The position numbers and the translations under genes are program-made. A stretch of DNA of 37,788 nucleotides from a virus. Below the pieces are notes generated by a model. It saw only the letters and a program-made list of their open reading frames with translations. It was not told where the DNA came from and did not search any database. Shown here one piece after another: positions 13,902 to 21,803 of this stretch. The stretch's first letter is position 1, and each line of letters opens with the position of its first letter. The stretch is taken from IMG/VR virus record IMGVR_UViG_3300007510_000027, positions 1 to 37,788 of that record. One strand, written 5' to 3'.

Positions 13902-15023
13902 ATGAAAACGTTTACAGGGTTATTATTTGCGGCTCTTTTTTCGGTAGGGGCTTTTGCGCTGGAAATCAATAATCCGTCAGGTGGGGAGTCTGTCATATCT
14001 GATAAGTCCGGCAAAGGCGGGGAATACGTAAAGATCAATAGCGGAGAAGACGGTTACACGACGGGAACTATTACGGGATCTGTTGATGAAACATTTGTTA
14101 CCGACAACTTTCAAGCTGGTGCGGTTGTTCTTACCAGCACATTGGAAACGGGCGACGCGTTAACGATTGTCGAGGGTAGTGATCCCGGGTCAATTGGCGC
14201 AACCAAAGTGTCTATCTGGAAGGATAGCGCGTCTGATACTGTCTATATTAAAAACGGGAAGGCCGCTGGGGGGCAGGTTCAGCTGGCCTTAAAGAACAAT
14301 GGGGACATTGATGTGGAGGGCGCGGTATCTGCCAACTCATTCACGGGGTTGGATGATATGTCTGAACAAGCCTCAAATAACGTTACGATTACTGGTGGTA
14401 GCATCACAGGTATTGCGGGTGAATTAATCAGTATTAATGTCAAACACGAGGTTTCGTTTAATGCTCAGGTGACATTTAACCAGCGGGTCCATTTTGAAAC
14501 GGGGCTAGGATCAATAACGCTCAATGCGTTCTCTACGGTCAACGTAGCTGACAATTACGTTCCTAAGTACGATGCCGCAACGGGGCGTGTTGACTGGGAG
14601 GCGGATGGTGGTGGTGCGGGTGCGGGGAACTCCACTATTGTTACCCAGACGGTTCAGTTTCAAATCCCAGGACAATGGGCAGGCTCTGTATCCCAGAACC
14701 TTTTACGTGATTATGCATTGATGGGCTATGAATGGAACATGGGTGCTGCCCGGTTGGTCAATGTAAAGGTATGGGTAACTGATGAGGATAGTGGTGCAGT
14801 AGAGCCCGATGCGGTGTTATTGAAAAACGGAAGTCCTGCGGCCTCTGTTAATGTTTCCGGGGCGGCTAACGCCTGGGTGACGACAACGAATTTTGCGAGT
14901 GCAACAATAACTTTCGCGGATGGTGACGACCTTGAGGTAGGGTCTAATGCAGGGGGAACAAATAATGACAGCAAAAACTTGAGTATGCAGCTTACCGTGA
15001 CAATGAACGCTCACGCGCCATAA
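13902..15023 (+). CDS. Exported fibre-like protein
   Basis: 373 residues with SD GGAGGCA. Sec signal at about 1-19. The mature protein shows fibre-style sections: SVISDKSGKGGEYVKINSGE, VYIKNGKAAGGQVQLALKN, GDIDVEGAVSANSF, repeated NVTITGGSITGI-like turns, and VPKYDAATGRVDWEADGGG before a C-terminal beta domain (YEWNMGAARLVNVKVWVTDE). Phrases such as G-D-I-D-V-x-G and T-G-x-V-x-W are common in shaft and head-binding parts of tail fibres. It presumably recognises or coats a surface. No enzymatic motif seen. Confidence 0.7.
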   Translation: MKTFTGLLFAALFSVGAFALEINNPSGGESVISDKSGKGGEYVKINSGEDGYTTGTITGSVDETFVTDNFQAGAVVLTSTLETGDALTIVEGSDPGSIGATKVSIWKDSASDTVYIKNGKAAGGQVQLALKNNGDIDVEGAVSANSFTGLDDMSEQASNNVTITGGSITGIAGELISINVKHEVSFNAQVTFNQRVHFETGLGSITLNAFSTVNVADNYVPKYDAATGRVDWEADGGGAGAGNSTIVTQTVQFQIPGQWAGSVSQNLLRDYALMGYEWNMGAARLVNVKVWVTDEDSGAVEPDAVLLKNGSPAASVNVSGAANAWVTTTNFASATITFADGDDLEVGSNAGGTNNDSKNLSMQLTVTMNAHAP

Positions 15024-15034
15024 AGGGGAAAGCT

Positions 15035-15793
15035 ATGCGTAAATTATTTATAACAGCTTTCCTTTCAACAATAGCCTGTCTCTTATTGTTTGCCGCGATA
15101 ACGCCACCCAGCAGAAATGGGTTTGGTAATGACGAGAACGCACAGCTCTATATTATTGAGGGCGCAGCCTCGACGGACTTCCTTAACGATAGGGCAGATA
15201 CAGACGAGAACAGAACAATAACCGTTAAGGGGAATCCTGTATGGGTATCCGGAAGCGGCTTGTTTGGCAAAAATACCATGCATTTTGATGGGACGGGAGA
15301 CACTATTGATGTCGATGATTCATCTGATTGGGATCTTGGCAGCGGTGATTTCACGATAGATTTCTGGGCTAAATTCACGGACTTCCAGGATAACGGCGCT
15401 GTTATTGGGCAGGTTGCGTATAACAACGCCAACGACCATTCGTTTGTTGTTTATTTTGAGTCAAGTAACAAGATGTATTTAGATTTCTATGATACAGGGC
15501 CCTCCCGGATAACCGATTTCTACATGGATACGAACGGGTTAACGGATAATAAATGGACCCATGTGGCCGTCGTTAAGGATGGCGTAAACATAACTTTTTA
15601 TGCTGATGGGGTTAACACTAATACGTTCTCAACTTTCACACATACTATTAGAACGGTCGCTTTACCGTTAGCGATAGGTGGCGGGTTCGCGGCGGCCGCA
15701 TACAACGCAAGCGCGAATATAGCGGAAATGAGGCTCAGTAAAGGGGTTGTTCGTTGGCGGTCGAATTTTACACCCCCGAATCGTGGCTATTAG
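15035..15793 (+). CDS. Exported LamG/concanavalin-like lectin protein
   Basis: 252 residues. The signal is about 1-20, with a long hydrophobic core. From about residue 70 the Laminin_G_3 pattern is clear: MHFDGTGDTIDVDDSSDWDL, GDFTIDFWAKF, a middle strand with SSNKMYLDFYDTG, NKWTHVAVVKDGVNITFYAD, and a final ANIAEMRLSKGVVRW. This fold usually binds sugars, suiting a role in surface attachment. The protein ends RWRSNFTPPNRGY, a common ending for such phage proteins. SD AAAGGGGAAAG precedes ATG. Confidence 0.8.
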   Translation: MRKLFITAFLSTIACLLLFAAITPPSRNGFGNDENAQLYIIEGAASTDFLNDRADTDENRTITVKGNPVWVSGSGLFGKNTMHFDGTGDTIDVDDSSDWDLGSGDFTIDFWAKFTDFQDNGAVIGQVAYNNANDHSFVVYFESSNKMYLDFYDTGPSRITDFYMDTNGLTDNKWTHVAVVKDGVNITFYADGVNTNTFSTFTHTIRTVALPLAIGGGFAAAAYNASANIAEMRLSKGVVRWRSNFTPPNRGY

Positions 15794-15808
15794 TAAGGAG
15801 GATTAAAG

Positions 15809-16282
15809 ATGTACGCAATCAGAAAGAGCCCTATTCTTGTTATTGAGGTTGTTGGTAATGATGATATTAACAACTATCCGGAGAACATATACCGGAAGGA
15901 AGCCACCGTGCCTGGAGGTGTGTTGGATAAGCATTTAAAATGGGATAATGGGGATCCCGAAACTGGAACGTTAGTTGAAATGTCTTTATCTGAGCAGCTT
16001 GCCGTAGATGCAGGCGATTTGGATACGGCTAAGGCGACAAAAAAAACAGCAATGAAAGTAACTGGTCGGGCATGGGTCTTTGGCGACTACGCAACCGCCG
16101 AAGAGGCTATGGATGCGCAGCGGGACGCGGCACTGGAGGTCCTTCAACAAACTGAGGTTGACTCGATAGTTGCGAAGATTAACGCGGCCAGAAGCCATTA
16201 CAAAAACGATTTGGTTCCGGCGATAAATAATGCAAGTTCGATTACTCAGTTAGATGCTATTGTTTGGAATCCGCCGGCGTAA
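15809..16282 (+). CDS. Tail-fibre-associated hypothetical protein
   Basis: 157 residues with SD AAGGAGGA; no signal peptide, unlike its neighbours. The N-terminus reads VIEVVGNDDINNYPENIYR, the middle is charged (DLDTAKATKKTAMKVTGRAW), the C-terminal half is helical (EEAMDAQRDAALEVLQQ, IVAKINAARSHYKNDL) and it ends ASSITQLDAIVWNPPA. The ending is of a type I associate with small proteins encoded beside tail fibres. It may be a fibre chaperone or a short structural partner; this is inference. Confidence 0.65.
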   Translation: MYAIRKSPILVIEVVGNDDINNYPENIYRKEATVPGGVLDKHLKWDNGDPETGTLVEMSLSEQLAVDAGDLDTAKATKKTAMKVTGRAWVFGDYATAEEAMDAQRDAALEVLQQTEVDSIVAKINAARSHYKNDLVPAINNASSITQLDAIVWNPPA

Positions 16283-16292
16283 AGGGGGTGCG

Positions 16293-16499
16293 ATGTTTTT
16301 ACGTAGTAACAAATACGGGACAAAGTATAAGTGCGAAATAACAAATCAAGGGTTCTATGATTGCATGAGTGAAAGAGGCTATACCGCGGCCATCTATCAG
16401 AAGGACATAAATAGCAGTAAAGAAGGCTATACAAGGATAGGGGAATCTGTTGTTATTAAAGCCAAATGTGACTTTACCCCTGTGGGATTAAGAAAATAA
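16293..16499 (+). CDS. Hypothetical small protein
   Basis: 68 residues from ATG 16293, chosen over an in-frame ATG at 16254 because AAAGGGGGTG stands directly before it and 16254 lies inside the previous gene. Rich in Tyr/Lys/Gly with three cysteines (KCEITNQGFYDCM; AKCDF). No domain recognised and no signal peptide. Confidence 0.65.
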   Translation: MFLRSNKYGTKYKCEITNQGFYDCMSERGYTAAIYQKDINSSKEGYTRIGESVVIKAKCDFTPVGLRK

Positions 16500-16510
16500 A
16501 AGGAGAAGTT

Positions 16511-17026
16511 ATGAATCGTTTCACATTGCTAACACTAATTCTTTGTTTACTTATGTCAACAGCGTTCGGTGATTGGGGCGCGAAAGACAAGCAATATTTG
16601 AGAGATAACGGGATTGTTCAAGGGCGAGGAGAAGGCGTTGATCCCCTCACTGAAAAAGACGTCAGCAAGGCTGAGGTTGGTATCATATCCATGAGAGCAG
16701 CCGCGAAAGAAACCGAACTGACCGTTGAGCCCATGATTTTAGTCACTGCTGAATCGCTGTCTAGTATATCTGATAAAAACACCGATAAAATTACCAGGTT
16801 AACCGCCAGGATCAAGGCGTTGGAGTCCGGAAAGCCGGTTCCGAAACAATATTTTTATTCTTATGAGTTGATTAATTTACAAAACGAATGGATTAATGCC
16901 CTGGATTTCCGGGCAGGAATGAATCTCTCACTCCCCACAGACCCAAAGGTTTTTATTGGATACAAGTCAAATGCGGTTTATCCGCATAACGTTTATATTG
17001 GGGTTTCCGGTTACGGCGAATTTTAA
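16511..17026 (+). CDS. Exported protein with SLH-like segment
   Basis: 171 residues with SD AAAGGAGAAG. Sec signal at 1-20 (core LLTLILCLLMSTAFG). Directly after cleavage, residues 22-65 resemble one S-layer-homology repeat: W, then YLRDNGIVQGRGEGVDPLT and a K-A-E-VGIISMRAA helix (SLH consensus: A-x-x-x-L-x-x-x-G-I-[IV]-x-G-x-x-x-G-x-F-x-P-x-x-x-[IL]-T-R-A-E). A short coiled coil (about 90-115) and a beta C-terminus follow. SLH units hold proteins at bacterial cell-wall polymers. One copy only, so treat as suggestive. Confidence 0.7.
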   Translation: MNRFTLLTLILCLLMSTAFGDWGAKDKQYLRDNGIVQGRGEGVDPLTEKDVSKAEVGIISMRAAAKETELTVEPMILVTAESLSSISDKNTDKITRLTARIKALESGKPVPKQYFYSYELINLQNEWINALDFRAGMNLSLPTDPKVFIGYKSNAVYPHNVYIGVSGYGEF

Positions 17027-17041
17027 TTAAGGGGAGACACT

Positions 17042-17815
17042 ATGATAAATAAGTTTTTAATATTCCTGGTTATTATACTTTTGTCTCTTCCTGCTATGGC
17101 GGCGGATTACCCCTCACTTTCACATTCGTTTGTGGCGCGGCAGCTTATTAGAGCGTCGCAGATTATGCAGAACTATAACGATCTAAGAAATGGGATGATC
17201 GACGGTACAAAAAAAATAAATGTAGCTGAGCTATGGACCAACGGAACGCTGATGGTAGACAACTCTCAGCGGGTTACGGCGAACAAGCTTGTTGTCGATA
17301 CCTTTGTCATGGATGGTGCGGATTTTTACTCTACAAGTAAAAATAGTACCGTTAGCGCAAATATAGGAAACTTCTTTAATGTGACAGTCAACAACCTGGT
17401 TTATGTTTCTGGCAATCTTGGCGTTGGTACAGCTAACCCCACTCAATTACTTCACGTAGTAGGCGATAATGTTAGTAATTATATAAAAATAGAAACTGAG
17501 AGCACTACGCATGATGCGGCATTTTGGTCAGTAGGACCATCTGGTAGTGTTTATACGGGAATACAGCCTAATGTTGGCGCAGATAATCGTGATTGGGTTT
17601 TATACAATACCGCTGTACATATTGTTGTTCAGCCCGATGGAGACGTTGGGTTAGGTATGTTAATCCCATCAAGGGATTTACATGTTAATTACACAATGAG
17701 GCTTGAGCCTAGTTCCGTGACACCATCGACCCCGGCGGCTGGTGATTTTTTCTATAACGGGAACCACAATCAGGCTGTTATTTATGATGGTACAAACTGG
17801 CAGAGCTTATATTAA
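17042..17815 (+). CDS. Exported tail-fibre-like protein with GxGTxxPxxxLHV repeats
   Basis: 257 residues with SD AAGGGGAG. Sec signal about 1-20 (core FLIFLVIILLSLPAMA). After an N-terminal helix, the middle shows fibre shaft elements and two copies of the GVGTANPTQLLHV / GLGMLIPSRDLHV motif (about 128-141 and 202-216). That motif is typical of fibre proteins that carry an S74 intramolecular chaperone. No S74 domain follows here; the end is GDFFYNGNHNQAVIYDGTNW, a small terminal domain often seen in fibres. Last of the signal-peptide genes. Confidence 0.7.
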   Translation: MINKFLIFLVIILLSLPAMAADYPSLSHSFVARQLIRASQIMQNYNDLRNGMIDGTKKINVAELWTNGTLMVDNSQRVTANKLVVDTFVMDGADFYSTSKNSTVSANIGNFFNVTVNNLVYVSGNLGVGTANPTQLLHVVGDNVSNYIKIETESTTHDAAFWSVGPSGSVYTGIQPNVGADNRDWVLYNTAVHIVVQPDGDVGLGMLIPSRDLHVNYTMRLEPSSVTPSTPAAGDFFYNGNHNQAVIYDGTNWQSLY

Positions 17816-17824
17816 GGGGATATT

Positions 17825-18703
17825 ATGAGCCTTGTATATCGCAATGTATACTCATTAATGAATGATATTTGTAGGTCACAGGAAACCCAGGATATCGATC
17901 GCAAAACACGGGCCTGCTCAGAGGGTTACAAGCAGCTGATTGAGCGGATGGTCTATATGACCAAGCCACCGAAGGAAATGCGCACGGAAAGCAACCTGTC
18001 CAACAGTGCTGATGTAAATACCGTGGCACTTCCCACTGATTACATTCGTTATCAATCAATCTGGTTTCTGGTAAATAGTAACTACGAAAAGTTTACTGAT
18101 GATGAAATAGTGTCATTACAGGAACTTATGGAGTACGCAAACACAAATCACTATGATACATCAAATACAGGAACTCCGCGCATGGTGGCTGTTGATGGCG
18201 ATCAACTTGTATTCGATAAACATTTTGCTTCCGCGGGAACAACCAACGTCAAATTGTCCTATTATCAATACCCCACTGAGATTACGGCTTATGACCAATT
18301 GAGCATATCATTTACAGCAACTGCATTTTCGGATGGGGAAACAATTACCGGTGGCACATCAGGCGCGACGGCTACTGTAGTTACATCAACAACGTCACTG
18401 GTTGATGTTGAATCGACTAGCCTTAACGGCTCATTTCAGGCACTTGAGAAAGTGACCGGCGGCACATCAGGAGTTGAGGCTATTGTAACAAGGATTCCGC
18501 CACCGTATACCGAAAAGGTTCAAGTGTTAGAGCTTGGTGAAAAATATAAACTTGCTATCGCCACGGCAGGGGCAATGATGTATCTCTATATGACCGGCTC
18601 CGTTGAGGCAAGTGAGAAAGATAATACCCTGGATAATCTTATCAAGCAGTTGGCGGCGACCAATGAGCAGGGAAATAGAGTATTAAGGCCGAATGTACGA
18701 TGA
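17825..18703 (+). CDS. Head-tail adaptor (P22 gp4-like) with inserted beta region
   Basis: 292 residues with SD GGGGAT. The helical N-terminus (VYSLMNDICRSQETQDIDRK, a helix with YKQLIERMVYM), the segment VALPTDYIRYQSIWFLV and a helical C-terminus (KYKLAIATAGAMMYLYMTGS, then LIKQLAATNEQGNRVLRPNVR) fit phage adaptor proteins that sit under the portal. In between, residues about 160-225 form a Thr/Ser/Gly-rich insert with two copies of a TGGTSG motif. The stop overlaps the next ATG (ATGA). Confidence 0.65.
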   Translation: MSLVYRNVYSLMNDICRSQETQDIDRKTRACSEGYKQLIERMVYMTKPPKEMRTESNLSNSADVNTVALPTDYIRYQSIWFLVNSNYEKFTDDEIVSLQELMEYANTNHYDTSNTGTPRMVAVDGDQLVFDKHFASAGTTNVKLSYYQYPTEITAYDQLSISFTATAFSDGETITGGTSGATATVVTSTTSLVDVESTSLNGSFQALEKVTGGTSGVEAIVTRIPPPYTEKVQVLELGEKYKLAIATAGAMMYLYMTGSVEASEKDNTLDNLIKQLAATNEQGNRVLRPNVR

Positions 18704-20502
18704 GCTTAATAGCAAAACAAAGCAAGCGAAACACTTTCTTAGTGACACAGGCGGCAAAGGAGAGCCTGGGGACACCGCTCCGTTCGTTCCTGGGATGCAA
18801 TAACTCTGCCAATAAGATTAATCAACCCTACGGTCAACTCGTCAAAAACAAAAACATGGAGTACCTCTATTCCGGAAATACTGTTTACCTAAAGACAAAG
18901 AGGGGCAGTACATTAACTCTGGACATTACTAATAGAGCCTATGGCGCGTCTCTGTTTACCTATAATCGGGCTAACGAGTTTTTGGTCTGGGTTGATGGCA
19001 CTGACCTGCAAACAGTAGAAACCGACGGAACGAATAAAGTTACAGTTACATCCACATTAACGAATAACACTCAAGCATATTTTGTTTCCTACGGCCAGGA
19101 CACTAACGCCGCATTGTTTGGGGTCAACGGCACTGTTAATGGCGGGTCAAATACAGGGATATTTAAACTCACGTACGACGGCGCGACATTTACGAAAGCA
19201 AATGTTGCCAACACCCCGCAATCTGATCACATAGCGTTTAGCACTATGGGTGGGCGACTGCTAACGGTTTACGGTCACACGATATATTGGAGCAAGCGGC
19301 AGACGGGTACGGGCGTTTTAAACCTTGAGGATTTTGACTGGACCGGATCAGCGTTTGACCAGTCAAATATTGTTTCTCCGGACGCAGGAACAGGGTTTAA
19401 GTTTATCCTGGATTTCGGAATTGACGGTATTTACTTTTTTAAGGATACCGGGATTTGGGCGTTACCGAATATCGATGAGCCGGAGGCCAGGTGGCGGTTT
19501 CCGCAGTGCAAGGCGGACATAGGGACCATCAGCCCGAAGACAGTCAAGCGGGTTAACTATGGCGGCCAGGTTGGCGTGATCTACCTAGGCACGGACAAGA
19601 CGCTTCGTTTTTTTGCGCCATCAATTCAGTACAACGCCGGGGCGATCCCCTCAATCGTTGATTCAAGCAGCAGTGTCATATCAGACACATTCCAGACGTT
19701 GCTTGATTCTATCCCGGCGTCCCTACTTGATCAGTGTAGCGCGTCGTATTTTGACCGGAAATATACGTTGAACTATCCGGAAGATGTGTCAAATACCCAG
19801 ATCAACAAAACGATTATTGTGGATACCGAGAAGTTACTACCGGCGGAGGGTGGGAAGATTCCTCAGCCATTTTGGTTTGAATCTGAAAATATGGACTATA
19901 CCGATATGGTAATCAAGGAGTCTGATCACACTATCCACGGGTTCAATATTAATGGCTATATTTCAGAGCTCTTTGTTTCCGATACTTTCTATGAAGAAAT
20001 GCCGACTCGTATTGTTCCGGATCAGGCATATACTATGGTTGATTCAGGAGGTGCCGAGGTTGATGACATCAATGACGCGGCGAATATCCGGACAGCTATC
20101 GAGTATTCGGCATATACCGCATGGTACGATTTCTCTCAGGCGATTTCCGGTGGTCGTGAACTTGAGCTCATTCGCGGATACATAAATTGGGAACCAACAA
20201 ACAGTATTACTATGTCCGTGAACGCGACGATCCGCGGCGGGACCATGCCCGATTATGACGCGGGGTTAACCAATTCGATCACACACATTGATACATCCAG
20301 CGCAGTTTTCGACGTTAGTCTGTTTGACGCTTCCTATTTTTATAATACTGACCAGAGCATTTCCCAGAATATACGGGTGGCTAATCGTGGTCACTATTTC
20401 AATTTCGGGTTCTACAACAATGCTGTTGACGAACCCGCGTCAGTTTACGGGATAGACCCGATATTCCGGGTACATAGAGACGATCCAGTAGGATACCGAT
20501 AA
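18700..20502 (+). CDS. Tail hub/nozzle protein (P22 gp10-like)
   Basis: 600 residues, translationally coupled to the adaptor by ATGA. All-beta with propeller-like blades: AYFVSYGQDTNAALFGV, GRLLTVYGHTIYWSKRQTG, DFGIDGIYFFKDTGIWALP and VGVIYLGTDKTLRFFAPS, followed by a C-terminal section with ELELIRGYINWEP and a DPIFRVHRDDPVGYR end. Size, coupling to the adaptor and the blade pattern with YFFKDTGIW match short-tail hub or DNA-stabilisation proteins. This is one of the best arguments for podovirus morphology. Confidence 0.65.
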   Translation: MSLIAKQSKRNTFLVTQAAKESLGTPLRSFLGCNNSANKINQPYGQLVKNKNMEYLYSGNTVYLKTKRGSTLTLDITNRAYGASLFTYNRANEFLVWVDGTDLQTVETDGTNKVTVTSTLTNNTQAYFVSYGQDTNAALFGVNGTVNGGSNTGIFKLTYDGATFTKANVANTPQSDHIAFSTMGGRLLTVYGHTIYWSKRQTGTGVLNLEDFDWTGSAFDQSNIVSPDAGTGFKFILDFGIDGIYFFKDTGIWALPNIDEPEARWRFPQCKADIGTISPKTVKRVNYGGQVGVIYLGTDKTLRFFAPSIQYNAGAIPSIVDSSSSVISDTFQTLLDSIPASLLDQCSASYFDRKYTLNYPEDVSNTQINKTIIVDTEKLLPAEGGKIPQPFWFESENMDYTDMVIKESDHTIHGFNINGYISELFVSDTFYEEMPTRIVPDQAYTMVDSGGAEVDDINDAANIRTAIEYSAYTAWYDFSQAISGGRELELIRGYINWEPTNSITMSVNATIRGGTMPDYDAGLTNSITHIDTSSAVFDVSLFDASYFYNTDQSISQNIRVANRGHYFNFGFYNNAVDEPASVYGIDPIFRVHRDDPVGYR

Positions 20503-20513
20503 AAGGAGTAATC

Positions 20514-21803
20514 ATGCCATTAACACCGCCAGAGGAAACCAAGTCAATCGGGTTGCAGCCGTTAGAACCAGAAGGACAGAAGAAAGCACCCCCCGGAACA
20601 ATGCAGGCGGCAAGTCAGCAACCAGCGATTACCACCGCGGACGTTATTGGGGAAATCCAAAAGACGACACCACAACAAACAGGGGTTGGCACTCCTGGCT
20701 TTCAGCAGTTTGTACAGCCATATGAAAAGTATATCGGCGATCTTTGGGGCGGGTTTCAAAGTAAAATGCAGAGCCAGTTAACTGATGCGGCCGACGAATT
20801 GAGCCGGACGCTATACGGTCAGAATATCGCGCCAGGGGCAGGGCTGGGTACTGAGCAAATCAGCCGGTTCATGGAAGAACAAACCGCACAACTTGCGCCA
20901 TACGCCCAGGAGCTAACCGGACAGACAGGGTTGCAGGCGATAGGCGACTATATGCAACAGCTACAAGCGGCTGGTATGACCGGGCTGGGTACGCCGACAT
21001 TTGAAGCGGAGCAGTTTGATTATGCGAAAGCTCAGAACGTTTACGACAGGGTTATTAGTGGTGAACTCCCACAGACCGCGTTATCACCAGAGATAATGGA
21101 AACACTGGGGATCGCCGATGACTACGAAGGCCCTAGTGGTGGGTTGACTATTGTTCCTGCAAAGGTCCAGGAGCGCATTACTTACGCAGAAAATCTTGGA
21201 GGCAGGTATGACCAGTCTACAAACGGTTATTTTATTACAGACAGCGCGGGAGTTGAGCATAGGGTAACGCGGTCACAACTGGCAAAGATCGACGAAGCAG
21301 GGGGGCATGACGCATGGGTTAAAGCTGGCAAGCAAAACCCGCAGCTAGTACAGGATTTCCATAACCAGAATGCCATTTATGCCGCGAATAACGGGGTGAG
21401 GTATGAAGAGGGCGAGGGAATGGTGGGTAGCTTCTATGCTACAGATAGTGATGGCGTTGAACATGCTGTAACACACGCTGAAGTAGGACAGATCACCGAG
21501 GCAGGCGGTTATGACGCTTGGGTTCAGGCAATGGGCCCGATGACCGCGGCAAACGAAACAACCTTTGCGAGCATAGAAAGCGATGGGCTTGCTAATCGTA
21601 CAGACATCTTGAATATCCTCTATGATCCGACAAACGACACACCCGACAAACGGAAGTCTGCTGTCAAGAAATTGCTGATGGACAATGCTCATAAGGTCGC
21701 GCTAGAGCAGAAGGGCGGGCGAAGGGAAAAAACTCACAAAGCACTATTGGCAAACATTGCCGCTTACTTAAACGCAATGACCTTTGAAGGGGGGAACCTC
21801 TAA
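20514..21803 (+). CDS. Internal virion/ejection-type protein with duplicated module
   Basis: 429 residues with SD AAAGGAG. Pro/Gln-rich start, then helices with FQSKMQSQLTDAADELSRTL and QELTGQTGLQAIGDYMQQL. A repeated unit of about 52-55 residues follows: 222-272 and 287-340 share DS-x-GVEH-x-VT and EAGG[HY]DAWV. The C-terminus is helical and Lys-rich. It is followed by another helical protein and the giant protein, a set I read as ejection proteins stored in the head. No family known to me for the repeat. Confidence 0.6.
   Translation: MPLTPPEETKSIGLQPLEPEGQKKAPPGTMQAASQQPAITTADVIGEIQKTTPQQTGVGTPGFQQFVQPYEKYIGDLWGGFQSKMQSQLTDAADELSRTLYGQNIAPGAGLGTEQISRFMEEQTAQLAPYAQELTGQTGLQAIGDYMQQLQAAGMTGLGTPTFEAEQFDYAKAQNVYDRVISGELPQTALSPEIMETLGIADDYEGPSGGLTIVPAKVQERITYAENLGGRYDQSTNGYFITDSAGVEHRVTRSQLAKIDEAGGHDAWVKAGKQNPQLVQDFHNQNAIYAANNGVRYEEGEGMVGSFYATDSDGVEHAVTHAEVGQITEAGGYDAWVQAMGPMTAANETTFASIESDGLANRTDILNILYDPTNDTPDKRKSAVKKLLMDNAHKVALEQKGGRREKTHKALLANIAAYLNAMTFEGGNL

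Noticed and set aside
16254-16292. ATG 16254 as start of the gene ending at 16499
   Set aside because: It lies inside the preceding gene without SD; ATG 16293 has AAAGGGGGTG directly before it.
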